A stretch of DNA of 64,000 nt, from the NCBI RefSeq assembly GCF_030247195.1, contig NC_080670.1:42765524-42829523 (forward strand). The letters run 5' to 3'. The DNA comes from Topomyia yanbarensis. Taxonomy: Eukaryota > Arthropoda > Insecta > Diptera > Culicidae. A model generated the notes under the pieces. The model was not told the origin of the DNA. It saw nothing but the letters and a program-made list of their open reading frames with translations, and made no database searches. Both the position numbers and the translations under genes were made by a program. Of the stretch, positions 1 through 10,339 are shown one piece after another; the stretch's first letter is position 1; each line of letters opens with the position of its first letter.

Positions 1-843
1 TTCTAATTTAAGCATTGAACAACATTGAAAAAGAGTTGTAAAAGTCGGTCTTCTTTTCTTCGCAACTTACGATCAACGGGGAAAGTCACCTAGTAATGAT
101 CATTATCATCTTGGTCGCGCAATCGGAATGATGACCGCATGTGTTTCAGATTTCTAGGTTACTCGATTTTGGACTGTCATTCTCCAATCCTCTTGAACTT
201 CCTCTACACCCACAAATTTCTCGAATGCATACAGTCAGCGAGTGCAGGACCGACCTCTTCTAGGTTCCCTTCTGAGCATAACGTTACATGGACTCGTTCA
301 CAGCATTCGCGCTACATGAACAGTCTAGATCGATTTTTTGAGTTAATAAAATCGATGTTGTCAAACAACGAGTCGGGAAAGTCGGATGCAAAAAACTAAC
401 TTTTTCAAGGCAAAATTTGAGAAAACCGTTTCGAAATCACCCACTCCTACTGCTATGTACTTTGTCTTGTAAAATTTTATAGTCAGTCCGATGCTCACAG
501 GCTCCTCCACTGCTCTGCGATCAACGCTATCATCTAACGTCACAATCGAATATTTTGATGCTTGACTTTTATCGATCCAGCGTCATTCGTGCCATATTTT
601 GCTTCTTTCCACTGATTAGTACGCCTTCTTGAAATCCACAAAAAGATGGTGAGTTCGCAAGTTGGATTCCCGGATGTTATTTGATCCGTCGTTGATCGTT
701 CTTTTCAGAACCCACCTTGGTATACACCGACAAAGCACTCAGCTAATCGGTGTAGCCTGCTAATCTGAATACGTGTGAGTACCACATAGGCAGCATTGGG
801 CCTCCATAGTTATTACATTAGTTTGTGGTTCTTCTTAGATTAG
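1..843. other. Unannotated intergenic DNA
   Basis: I see no gene, repeat boundary or structured element here that I can support. The short open frames in this stretch have no recognisable motifs. Confidence 0.5.
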
Positions 844-853
844 ATTAGATTCT

Positions 854-1143
854 TTGATTTGGAGCCCCCATCATCTTACATGGAACATACGGGTTGAACG
901 GGTGCAGAAGAGATTTGTCCGACTCGCACTACGAGACCTTCCATGGCGGAATCCTCTAGATCTTCCGTTTGGATTCAATGAACCGATAACCGCATGTATT
1001 CGAACTTTCTCTACGGTCGAGGATTTGTTCGAGTATGGTGAACAATCGCACAGAAAGTTTCACGGTCTGCTATTTTTATGACTTGACTCCTACTATTCAT
1101 TAAGACTATTTTTTGTCAGATGAATTATTTTAATAAATAAATA
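854..1143 (+). pseudogene. 3' fragment of a Jockey/CR1-type non-LTR retrotransposon
   Basis: The translation starting at 854 reads IWSPHHLTWNIRVERVQKRF and then LALRDLPWRNP. This is the short conserved block that follows the reverse transcriptase in insect Jockey/CR1-clade elements (family knowledge). The same block occurs on the minus strand near 59.1 kb as RIEAVQRRFIRFALRHLPWR, so two independent copies lie in this window. Only about 75 codons remain. After the stop at about 1079 there is an AT-rich tail with AATAAATAAATA near 1130-1143, as expected of a 3' end. No reverse transcriptase catalytic core, endonuclease or ORF1 lies upstream. It is a dead-on-arrival fragment with no coding capacity. 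Confidence 0.75.
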
Positions 1144-1203
1144 CGAATTGGATCCACCCACAATTCCGGCTTATTTGTGGTTGAACTTTACTGGTTTCCG
1201 GTA

Positions 1204-1503
1204 ACCAACCTCTGTTTAAGGAGTATCATTACGATGCGGCATAGCCGCGTTACCGAGGCCTAGGAACCAAAGAGGCGCAAAGCCGCTGTGGATCTGCCGA
1301 GAGAGGTGGTCGCTGAACCGGAAGCAAGCGAACCTGTGATCCACTCGTTTGCCCTGTTTACTCAAACATGCTATTCCTAGTTTAAGTCCGACTGAGCGGT
1401 AGTGAAGTCGGACAGCACGCGCAAAAGCGATGTGGCCTAGCCACATTGAGCGGTGGATTCAAAATAAAATTGGCAACGCTAGTACAATGTAAACACAAAT
1501 GAA
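1204..1503 (-). mobile_element. Fold-back repeat family, partial reversed unit
   Basis: This is the reverse complement of the unit at 1507-2070. It carries the same ordered small palindromes (GATGCGGCATAGCCGCG, the CCGACTGAGCGGTAG block, and GATGTGGCCTAGCCACAT with one mismatch) and the block AATAAAATTGGCAACGCTAG. It abuts the next unit at GGGCCCATATTATTGG near 1507, giving a head-to-head junction. It is non-coding. Confidence 0.75.
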
Positions 1504-1506
1504 CGG

Positions 1507-2815
1507 GCCCATATTATTGGCTCGAATCAAAACTCGTCGAAATGTCAATTGACGATAGGTTCATCCGGAGTGTTCATTTGTGTTTACATTTTGCTAGCGT
1601 TGCCAATTTTATTTTGTGTCCACCACCCAATGTGGCTACGTCACATCGCTTTTGCGCGTGCTGTCCGACTTCGCTACCGCTCAGTCGGACTTCAAATAGG
1701 AATAGCCCCTATGTTTGAGTAAGCCGGGCAAACGAGTGGATCACAGGTTCGCTTGCTTCCGACGGCGGGTCGGTGGCCGCCTCGGCCGGTGGATAGGCTT
1801 CGGTTATGCGGCTAAGCCGCATCGAAATGGTACCCCTTAAACATTCTAACTAGGATCAGTTGTGTCACCGGAGCCGGAATACGAATTAGAACCATTCCGA
1901 CTGAGATTAACTGGGAGGTTTAGTAAAATTTAATCTGGAAATAAAAAATTTCTGGCAACGCTCCAGCACCCCGTTGAATTTTAACGATTTCGCCACCTGG
2001 GCGCCAGGTTGACAATATAAAATGAACTTTGTTTACTTTCGACAAGTTTTGATTCGAGCCAACAACATCCAGCCCAAATGAACACTCCGGATGAACTTAT
2101 CGTCAATTGACATTTCGACAAGTTTTGATTCGAGCCAATAATAGGAGCCCCTCAATAGACGTTAAAAAGGGAAAAAAGACACAAACATCAGCTGTCAAAT
2201 GAGAGCTCGGCCTTCTACACGCACACATTCAAGCCTGCACTCGATTTGCGGCTGGATGTTGTTGGCTCGAATCAAAACTTGTCGAAAGTAAACAAAGTTC
2301 ATTTCATATCGTCAATCTGGCGCCCAGGTGGTGAAATCAACGGGGTGCTGGAGCGTTGCCAAAAAAATTTTATTTCCAGATTATATTTTACTAAACTTGC
2401 CAGTTTAACTCAGCCGAAATGCTGGCTGGATCTAATTCGTATTCCGGCTCCGGTGACACAACCGATTCAAGTTAGAATGTTTAAGGGGTACCATTTCGAT
2501 GCGGCTTAGCCGCATAACCGAGGCCCGGGCGAGGTGGCCACCGACCCGCCGTCGGAAGCAAGCGAACCTGTGATCCACTCGTTTGCCCGGCTTACTCAAA
2601 CATAGGGGCTATCGCTAGTTTAAGTCCGACTGAGCGGTAGCGAAGTCGGACAGCACGCGCAAAAGCGATGTGGCGTAGCCACATTGGCTGCTGGACACAA
2701 AATAAAATTGGCAACGCTAGCAAAAGGTAAACACAAATGAACACTCCGGATGAACCTATCGTCAATTGACATTTCGACGAGTTTTGATTCGAGCCAATAA
2801 TATGGGCCCCGATTT
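1507..2815. mobile_element. Large inverted fold-back array (two ~565-bp units tail to tail)
   Basis: The left arm (about 1507-2073) begins GGGCCCATATTATTGGCTCG and ends in GATTCGAGCCAACAACATCC. The right arm (about 2252-2815) is its reverse complement, ending GCCAATAATATGGGCCC. About 180 bp separate the arms, and these contain a further partial copy of the unit end. Both ends of a unit share the inverted motif GGCTCGAATCAAAAC, which I take as its terminal repeat. Inside each arm are several self-complementary blocks (GATGCGGCTTAGCCGCAT, ATGTGGCTACGCCACAT, and a GTCCGACT/AGTCGGAC stem). No transposase is encoded. Arms this long would form a very stable hairpin and fit a fold-back type DNA element; the superfamily is not resolved. 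Confidence 0.8.
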
Positions 2816-2889
2816 GCACTAGAGTGTTCCGTTGACACCGTGCCAAAACACCTGGGCAGTGTCAGAGCCATCAATTGGCGAATCAAAGC

Positions 2890-3090
2890 GTGATTGACCT
2901 ATAGATGGCACGTATTTAAAAATGATGACGGGAAATTTGGCATCCGTCAAAATACAGGGATTTTTTAGTTTTTAAGAAAATTTCTCTAATATCTTCAAAA
3001 CGTAACTCAAAATGGCAAAACCACATTAGGTAAGTTATAAAAATCTATCAAAGCTATAACTGCAAAAATCTTAGGTCACTTGAATAGTTT
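2890..3090. other. Short AT-rich spacer
   Basis: No gene or repeat is recognised between the fold-back array and the THAP exon. Confidence 0.4.
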
Positions 3091-3093
3091 TAA

Positions 3094-3277
3094 TCGCCGT
3101 GTGTTGTTCCCGCGTGTCTGAACTATTTTGGAGCATCCGGAAGTTCTGCCATCTTTTTCAAAGTTCCCTCGTCTGGCTATCCAGTGTTTCATAAATGGAA
3201 GCAGTTCTTGCACTTATCCGGCAAGAGCACCGAAATTATATGTGCGGCTCATTTTACTTCGACGAATATTATTGCAG
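3094..3277 (+). pseudogene. THAP zinc-finger exon, start codon missing
   Basis: The frame from 3094 reads SPCVVPACLNYFG, then FFKVPSSGYPVFHKWKQFL and IICAAHFTSTNIIAG. This is a THAP domain: a C-x4-C pair at codons 3100-3102 and 3115-3117, a C-x2-H pair at 3241-3252, and the conserved Pro (KVP), Trp (KWK) and Phe (AHF) positions. THAP fingers bind DNA and occur in P-element-type transposases and in host regulators (family knowledge). A TAA at 3091-3093 sits where the Met of the usual M-x-x-C start would be, so the start is either mutated or on another exon. The frame ends at a strong splice donor, GCAG|GTAAGAT, at 3277/3278. I could not identify a downstream exon. It may be a decayed P-type transposase or a THAP host-gene fragment. 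Confidence 0.65.
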
Positions 3278-3315
3278 GTAAGATATGCTGCGAAAACCGC
3301 ATTAGACACATTCCA

Positions 3316-5430
3316 GCGTTAGGGGACAACGTTTGCACGCATCATGCAACTGTTAACAGCTCGTCGTTTGAAAAATCCTACGATGTACGCTCAAAAAACT
3401 TAATTGAATACTTTAAAAGTCCTAACACAACGTTAATGTTATGGATTCGATGTTTTTCAGGTTGTCCTTTCATTCTGAGAGGTGAAAATGTCGCGTTAGG
3501 GGACAACAGCGCAAAAAATTTATTTTCCAACCTACACTTGTATTTATCAAAAAACCTGCCCTGTCTTAAACTTTAGAGCATCTATTTGTTCTAGAAATTT
3601 GATCATCGATAGTCACAGAACAATACTGTGTACTTAGATCTTCGAGTTTTTAGGATTTTTTTTCACGACCGCTGCGAACACTGCGTTAGGGGACAACACC
3701 AAAATGAACACAAACGGTCGCATATGAAGTGTTGTCCCCTAACGCGACTGAAGAATTTGTTGAAGCTCAAACAAAGCGATGTATATTACCTCTGAACCTG
3801 TAAATAAATCAAAATAATGATTTGAAACGCCAAACCAGATGTATTTCTAGTTTCAACTTCATGTGTTTTATTAAGAAATCAAATTAATATGAAATGAGAA
3901 CAGGACACACCGCATACCACAGTGTGGCGCGGTATAGAAGAGATTGTAGCCCACAATCGCCACTTTCTAATAGATCGAAAAAGGTAGTTTCAAGTAGTTT
4001 TGGTTAGTTTAATATATTATTGACCTCAGTGGCGGAGTTTTAACATCATGAGAATTTTTTAAAAAGTTTCTTTTTTTAAATTCATTCTAAGTCCAAAATC
4101 TTTGCAAACCAGATTCAATTACCAAAACTGAGTTTAATTAAATGAGGGTATTACATATTACGTGTTGTACAATGAACATTTTCATGTCGAAATTTTGAAC
4201 CTCCTCCGAATTTTTTTTCTGGATCCGCTCCTGATTGACATAGGAAAATATATGAAATAAAATTAACTGTTTCTTAGGGTGACTCAATTTTTTTTTTATT
4301 TTGTTCACCAACTAAGTTTTTTTCATGTAAGTTTGGTGCACTGACTTTGTTTTTTGACCTTATAAAATCTTGAAAATAAAAGTGACTGGTGATGAGGGCA
4401 GATAAAATACGTCATAGGGTTGTTCAATATTTATTTTTTTGTTACGTTACAAATACACAAATGTGACTATGAAGCAATTCAACAAAGGAAAGACTGTCAA
4501 ACGATTATACTCAGTCGAGCAGTTATTATATTTACATATTGTATATAATGTTGTCGCGAAACACGAATAATACGGTTAAAAAAAAATTCGAAAGAGAATA
4601 TTGCCCTTCCAGTTCATCCTCTGGCGTTTGCACAACTGTTTCTAGATCTACAAGACGACACTTGTTAGTGATGATTGCGGAAATTAGTCAAAATGTAGCC
4701 ATTTTACGCAATTTTTGGAAATCCTCAGGATAACAATTTGAATTTCAAGTGCTATAAAACATAAAAAACTGCATTAAGCTACGATGTTTGGTTCATGTTG
4801 AAAAAAATCTATCCCGAAAAGACAAACCGGGTTAGTTCCAAGTGGTCAATAATTATCCCGCAAATTTGAAAGAATGTGACGACGAGTGAGTGCTATTCCC
4901 TATGACCAAATTTTTCCGCGCGTTCTCATTCTTATTTGGTATTCTAATGCGTCCCATTCTATATCTTTGAAATCACTTCGAACTCTGTTCTGAAATTGTT
5001 GATATATCCTTAGATAGTTTATTTACTGAAATATGTAATAAAAAAAACTTGATAATTTTTAGATATTATAAGGCCTCTCCCTTAATGGAACCGTCCCCCC
5101 CCCCTCTCCCCGCCCCTAAGACCACTTATGACACTGCATGGCTGCGGTATTGCTGAAATAGGTTGGTTATATCTTTTATGTCCATATACTGTTCTGTAGG
5201 CTCTCAAAGTAACTCTGCAGAAAGATTTGTCGTATTGCAACGGAAAGCGTTAGGAGACAACTCTTCAGTGCACCCCTCTGAAAGAACTATTCCAAAGCTT
5301 GTTATATACAAATAGCATATTTTTAGAAAGGTATTGATGAGTACTAATAGCTTCTGAAAAGATTTCATAGATAGCGTGCTTTGTTTTCGTGAAAAATTGA
5401 AAAAACATGATATTTGCGTTAGGGGACAAC
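3316..5430. repeat. Cluster of six 15-bp motifs GCGTTAGGGGACAAC
   Basis: Exact copies lie at 3316-3330, 3493-3507, 3683-3697 and 5416-5430 on the plus strand and 3731-3745 on the minus strand. A one-mismatch copy (GCGTTAGGAGACAAC) is at 5247-5261. Flanks differ, so only about 15-17 bp are conserved. Two copies (3683 and 3731) face each other to form a hairpin with a 33-base loop. The first copy begins 39 bp after the THAP exon. Spaced copies with unrelated flanks suggest protein-binding sites rather than a tandem satellite; this is inference. Confidence 0.75.
3750..5240. other. AT-rich DNA between motif copies
   Basis: No convincing exon or repeat is seen. The frame at 4539-4733 (64 codons) has no recognisable domain. 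It could belong to the same decayed THAP locus, but nothing proves it. Confidence 0.35.
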
Positions 5431-5994
5431 GCAGAAATGGTCAATTTTTGCCCCCCTTTTATCCGACGATCAATTCACTCAATAAATCTGCGTCCGAAAA
5501 TGAAATCTTTGTACAATATGTGAACAATAAAATGGAATATAAGATTATTCCAAATAAATTTTATTACAAACCTGTCGGTGTGGTACGGAAAAATCAATTC
5601 AATTATTAAAAACGAGTCATAAATGTATTACTGGTTTTCATCGACGACCGTCATGAAATTCTTTTAAAAAATTTCTATATATCTATGATTTGGGAGCCTT
5701 AAACCTATACCATCATATTTCAGAACAACTTTTACTTATATTAGCAGATTTATTTTTATGAGGTAAGCGATACAAGTGCGTGGAATGTGTCATTATCGGA
5801 TGAACGGATTTTCCGACGTAATCTAGGACGTCCACAATAGAAATTTCCGCATCATAGTCGGAATCCGGAAAAATTACATAACCTTTCACTTCCTTCCTAA
5901 AAATTAAAGCATCATCCTTTTTGTAATTGCAGGCCTGACAGACAGGTGTCTAACAACACGTTTTAGTTTTGCTTTGATTCTTCAATAAAAAATC

Positions 5995-6215
5995 ATATTT
6001 TCCTGGTTGCAGTTGAAATCGAAATAGTGAACTTACGCCTTTCGGTTTTTCTCCTATTTTTAGCGTGCGCAACTAAAGCGCAACTGGTGTAGATGATGCG
6101 CAAGTTGATTCTCTAACATGTACACAAGATGTGCATTAGTTGCCCACTCTGCAGAAAGGGAAAAAATCGAAAGGCGCAAGTTCAATATTTCGATTTTCAA
6201 CTGCAACCAGAATAT
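5995..6215. mobile_element. Hairpin MITE with ~100-bp arms
   Basis: CTGGTTGCAGTTGAAATCG and the following about 80 bp of the left arm (from 5995) are mirrored by the right arm ending CGATTTTCAACTGCAACCAG at 6210. Only about 20 bp separate the arms. It is non-coding and has no clear target duplication. Confidence 0.75.
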
Positions 6216-6219
6216 ATTA

Positions 6220-6885
6220 ATCCATTCGATTCATCCTGCCGCCCACTTGTCAACGACTCGTTTGCCACACCGACAAGAAAAAATAACATTTCAAATCCAC
6301 GCTAGCCATAGCGTATCCTAGCACACCGTCGCTACTGATGAGCCAACCACGTCATTACCACAATCAGCATCATCACTGCGTGAATTACAGTGAAACCAGC
6401 CTTTGGGAATATTCAGCAATGTTGCAATTTCTGCCATGCAACATTTTCGAACACTTTATAACAATCTCCGGTTGATGAAAACAGTTTTGTTTTCAACTTC
6501 GCTCTGACAAAAGATAGTGAAAGTGATTCCGATACGGTACAATTCCGATTCTTCTTCCGCGACGATTAGTACTACGATGATTTATAATATTCCGAAGACG
6601 GCGAAGAGGGAACACCGCAAGTAAAACACCAAGAGCCGTAACTGTTACTGACCAACCATAACAACTGCCACTTTGGGATCCGTCGCGTACAGTCCAATTG
6701 AATAAAGTGAATTTTATGCCGAACAGTGAGCATGAAACCTAAAGTCAAGAGACAACGCGATGAATCCTCTCTTCACCATCTTTTTTGTACAATTCGAAGA
6801 GTAAGCGAATATAGACTAGTAGGAGACGGTTAAAACTATTTCATAAATGAACCGAACGTCTACAATCTGAATTAATGCCATATAA
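6220..6885. other. Intergenic DNA
   Basis: No feature is recognised. A few short frames rich in Asp/Ser (near 6.52-6.63 kb) are open, but too short and broken to call. Confidence 0.35.
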
Positions 6886-6890
6886 TATAT

Positions 6891-7259
6891 TCACTTAGCT
6901 GAAAATAAGCAATTGAAATACAGATGGTTGGAGTATGAAGTATTCCACGCCTTCATTGGTATTGCGCGAACGTGCCCCAAAGAGTACTCATCGATGTTTC
7001 TCTCGTTAAGTTGTTGACAAACCAGCGCCAACATCCGCATTTTTTGGAATTTCATTAAGCTCTTCATTTTCGTTTCCAATGTCGCGTACTTCCTCAAGTT
7101 GTCGAGCGTTTCAACCTTCAGAATCTAGTTATACATGGAAGCCTTCTCTGCATCCAAGTCAGAGCCCACTTTGATCCACCACGGGTGGAAAAACGTCCGC
7201 AAGTATTCGCGTCTGGTACGCGATTCGTTTAAGCTTGAATCTCGCAGTCGAGAATCCAG
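6891..7259 (-). pseudogene. Unrecognised coding remnant with one in-frame stop
   Basis: On the minus strand one frame stays open from 7259 down to a TAG at 7125-7127, then continues without a shift to a stop at 6891-6893, about 120 codons in all. It includes REYLRTFFHPWWIKVGSD, ETLDNLRKYATLETKMKS and NERNIDEYSLGHVRAIPM. Its composition (charged, amphipathic, rich in Lys/Glu/Leu, with a PWW motif) looks like real protein rather than chance AT-rich frame. I do not recognise the family. The second half may form a helical coiled segment. The single nonsense codon and the lack of a clear start or flanking exons suggest a decayed gene fragment or retrocopy. Confidence 0.45.
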
Positions 7260-7430
7260 TCAACTATAAACGAGTACTCTTTCTCTGGAGCTCAGTATTT
7301 CAATGGAGTATTTCAATGGCATTTTACATTGAGCACAAACACAAAATTATTCAATTTGCACGAATCCTTAAGAAACGCTCTCTCGAATGACATTCATTCA
7401 AATTAAAAGTCAGTCGAGGTTGAAGCCAAA

Positions 7431-7627
7431 TTTATACCTTTCCGATCCGATTCAGTGACGGTTCAGTACCGTGCACGGATACTAATATTCTTTCATACAA
7501 TCAAATGCGTGCATTCACACTTGTCCGGGACGGTGCCTTACCGGAAAAGTGTGAAAGCTCGCATTTGATCGTATGAAAGAATATTGGCGTCCGTGCACGG
7601 TACTGAATCGGATCGGATAGGTGTAAA
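7431..7627. mobile_element. Hairpin MITE, copy 1 of the CGGATAGGTGTAAA family
   Basis: The left arm starts TTTATACCTTTCCGATCC and the right arm ends GGATCGGATAGGTGTAAA. The arms (about 85 bp) pair through CAGTACCGTGCACGG and CATACAATCAAATGCG. A related copy is at 15368-15551. Confidence 0.8.
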
Positions 7628-7639
7628 TAGTGCTTGATA

Positions 7640-8550
7640 CGGAACTCCAGGTTGCCAAAGCTAACAGGAAAAATAGTTTAGTAAACCGTGCAACCAGATT
7701 TGTTATTAATTACGCCACGTGTGTTTAGATTTCGTACCATCGTCTTTAATATTAAATTATCGCGTTGAGCCATGTCAAATGAGAAAAAGCGAGATCATCC
7801 AATAGCCATGATGAAATCTGTGAAGGGATTTTTTTCAGGATAATTTTATATTTTCCCCAAATTTCTCGCATTTTCTCTCATTCCGGCTCACATATTAAAT
7901 TCCAGTGGGTATTTAATCCACAATAACGGGTATATTTTCTTTTGGTCGTCCCTATCTGATTCAAATGCCACAGCACATTGGCACAAACAATACAAATTCA
8001 GCGTACCGGTGAATGAACAAGAAGACATAACATTCTACCGGGGAAACCTGACAAGTGCAATATGCTCTAGAGTAAATCCTTTCTCCATTTTTATTTTCGA
8101 CCATGACATTCCACTGTACGACGGACAGTCATAAATAATCAAAACGCCACTATCCTCCCCATCCGACATGATTGCAAAACGGAAAACACTCATGGCTAGG
8201 GTTTTGGCATTTGACCGGGTCATAAAGGAAAATATCCAGCTTCCGATTCGTGGTATCAAACGGGAACCGCAGAAATGAATTTGCCTTCAGGGATGGAAAT
8301 TACTCTAGGATGGAAGCTAACATCATTCGTCGGATGTCGGATGTAAATTATTGTGGTTAAGTTAAAGGTTAGCCTGTATTTTATTGCGGTAAATCTGGTG
8401 CGTAACCGTTTTGAGGTTAAGCTGAGCAATTTGTCAAAATGGCTTGCTTGAATCTTGCTCAGCTTGTGGAATGCCGAGAAGGTTGATGGATGTGAATTTC
8501 AATGTTAAGTTATTGCGCATTTTGTCGGTAGATAGACTTTCATGCAAATA
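7640..8550. other. Intergenic DNA
   Basis: No supported gene. A 74-codon minus-strand frame at 8035-8259 has protein-like composition but no recognisable motif. Confidence 0.35.
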
Positions 8551-8555
8551 TTTAA

Positions 8556-8668
8556 CCCTCCGGCACTCGAGCGAATGGCTCCCCAAATGAGCAGCCGCTG
8601 GTGCTGAAAGATTTCGTTAAAGTTTCTGAAAGTGTTGCATCAAATACAACGGCACGAGTGCCGGAGGG
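8556..8668. mobile_element. piggyBac-type MITE (113 bp, TTAA flanks)
   Basis: The termini CCCTCCGGCACTCG and CGAGTGCCGGAGGG are perfect inverted repeats, flanked on both sides by TTAA (8552-8555 and 8669-8672). TTAA target duplication with termini beginning CCC is the signature of the piggyBac superfamily (established). The 85-bp interior has no coding capacity. Confidence 0.85.
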
Positions 8669-8879
8669 TTAACGTAGGAAAATAAATAGCCTCACGCCGA
8701 ACTACACGGGCAACAACAAATAATCATTCCGACTCTCTGAATCACAATCGGTGAGAGGGCGTTCAACATTGATTTTTTTAACTTTGGTAACAACCTGATA
8801 AATGATAAAGACGCTGTGAACATATTTTCAAAAACAAATTAATATTTCATTAAGTTTTTTTGTGATAATCAAGACCATA

Positions 8880-9869
8880 TAGGGGACTTGTGGGTAAAAT
8901 GAACAGGGGGGGGGGGGTAAAATGAACAGGTAGCCAAATCAAGTCAATGTTAGTTAAATTTAGAACAAACTTCACAGAAACGTGACCTGCCAAGTATTCA
9001 AAGGATATTGAAATAATTTCTTTCGATAAAAAGCTGTCGAATGTGAAATAAATATGATGAAAACCAAAATCGGCATTCATGTTTGTCGTTGATGTTAAAT
9101 TCGGCATGTAGAATATAAGGTCATTTGTGGTGAAATTGTAATTTTAATGTGAAAATGGTGTTACATGACAGTACTTGAACCTCTTGCAGATATTTCACAG
9201 CAATAAGTAGGGATCAGGACAAATCGGCTCAATCGGAACGGCTGTTTGAAAATAAAATGTCTAAGGGGGTAAAATGAACAGGTTGTAGTGGGGGTAATAT
9301 AAACCATCTTGCTGCTCCAAGTACCAAGCTTCAAAATTAATCGCTAAGTTCAAGTTGCTATATCTTCACTGTTCTCCAACAGATCCTTAAAGTTTAAACA
9401 CCTGTGGATAACCCCAAGTTTGTAGATGTGTTTCCATGTCACAGAATTGTAAATTGGTTAGTATTACATGAAAATTTAATTTTTCCGTGACAAGTTTTTT
9501 TGCCTACAAAATGCCCTGTGTGTATGCAATGCTCATGAGCCGCTGGGACATCGGCATTGCTCGGAAATTGCTTTTCAACGATAAGCATTGCATACATACA
9601 GAACATTTTGCACGTCACTAGAAGGTGTTCATTTTACCACCAGCACATGTTCATTTTACCCACACGCTATAAACATGTCTCTTTTTTGGACATGTTTTGA
9701 AATCAAGAATAATGTTTGAAAACTTGTGTTTATGTCGAAATATTTTCACCAAATATGTACAAAACATGTCTAACAAGAAACGTATAAGGTGATTGTAGTA
9801 TCTCAATCACTTATTAGTTAGAAAATAGTAACTTTGCTTATCGTGTTCATTTTACCACCAGTTCCTCTA
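8880..9869. mobile_element. ~990-bp non-autonomous element with GTAAAATGAACA repeats
   Basis: The ends TAGGGGACTTGTGGGTAAAA and (reverse strand) TAGAGGAACTGGTGGTAAAA are inverted repeats of about 25 bp. GTAAAATGAACA occurs three times on plus (8894, 8917, 9269) and three times on minus (9626, 9648, 9844), clustered toward both ends. An inner hairpin at about 9497-9613 pairs TGTATGCAATGCT with AGCATTGCATACA. A G-run lies at 8906-8917. No transposase is seen. Confidence 0.7.
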
Positions 9870-9998
9870 CAACTATCTCTCACTTCATAAAAAATAGGCT
9901 TCTTCATCCCGAGTAACGTGTGCGTGTATGGTGTAAATCAATGCGATTCTTGTTGGTGTACTAGGTTCTTTACAGACACAGTTAACCTCACTTTTCTT

Positions 9999-10115
9999 GG
10001 CAGTTCGCTTGTACTGTTTACATGGACGTAGAAAAATTTGTGGACGACTGGATTCGCTCGAAGCAAATCGCAAAGAAATTTTCTAAGTCCATGTAAACAG
10101 TACAAGCGAACTGTC
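9999..10115. repeat. Hairpin repeat with 41-bp arms
   Basis: GGCAGTTCGCTTGTACTGTT (from 9999) is mirrored by AACAGTACAAGCGAACTGTC (to 10115). The loop is about 35 bp. It is probably a miniature element; no target duplication is visible. Confidence 0.75.
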
Positions 10116-10177
10116 ATAAATGAACACTCAGTTCATTTGTGACGTCACCGAAAAGTATTCAATTGGTGAGATGTTAC

Positions 10178-10328
10178 TAGAGCACTCTAGTTAGAGTGTG
10201 GCCAAGAGGTCATGACGTATCCAAACGAACATGAAATTTGACGTAAACACAATAGAAATATGTCAGATTTCTGCTCGTTTGGATACGTTAAACGCGCCTT
10301 GGCCGCACTCTAACTAGAGTGCTCTAGC
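10178..10328. mobile_element. Hairpin MITE with TGTTAC target duplication
   Basis: TAGAGCACTCTAGTTAGAGT at the left is mirrored by ACTCTAACTAGAGTGCTCTA at the right, with further pairing of GTATCCAAACGA and TCGTTTGGATAC. The direct repeat TGTTAC flanks it at 10172-10177 and 10329-10334. Confidence 0.8.
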
Positions 10329-10339
10329 TGTTACCTCAT

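Noticed and set aside
1216..2886. Several 60-88-codon frames in the fold-back array
   Set aside because: The same frames recur wherever the repeat occurs and follow its palindromes; they are repeat shadows.
3316..3507. Repeated peptide ALGDN in one frame
   Set aside because: The other copies of the DNA motif are in other frames or on the other strand, so the repeat is at DNA level.
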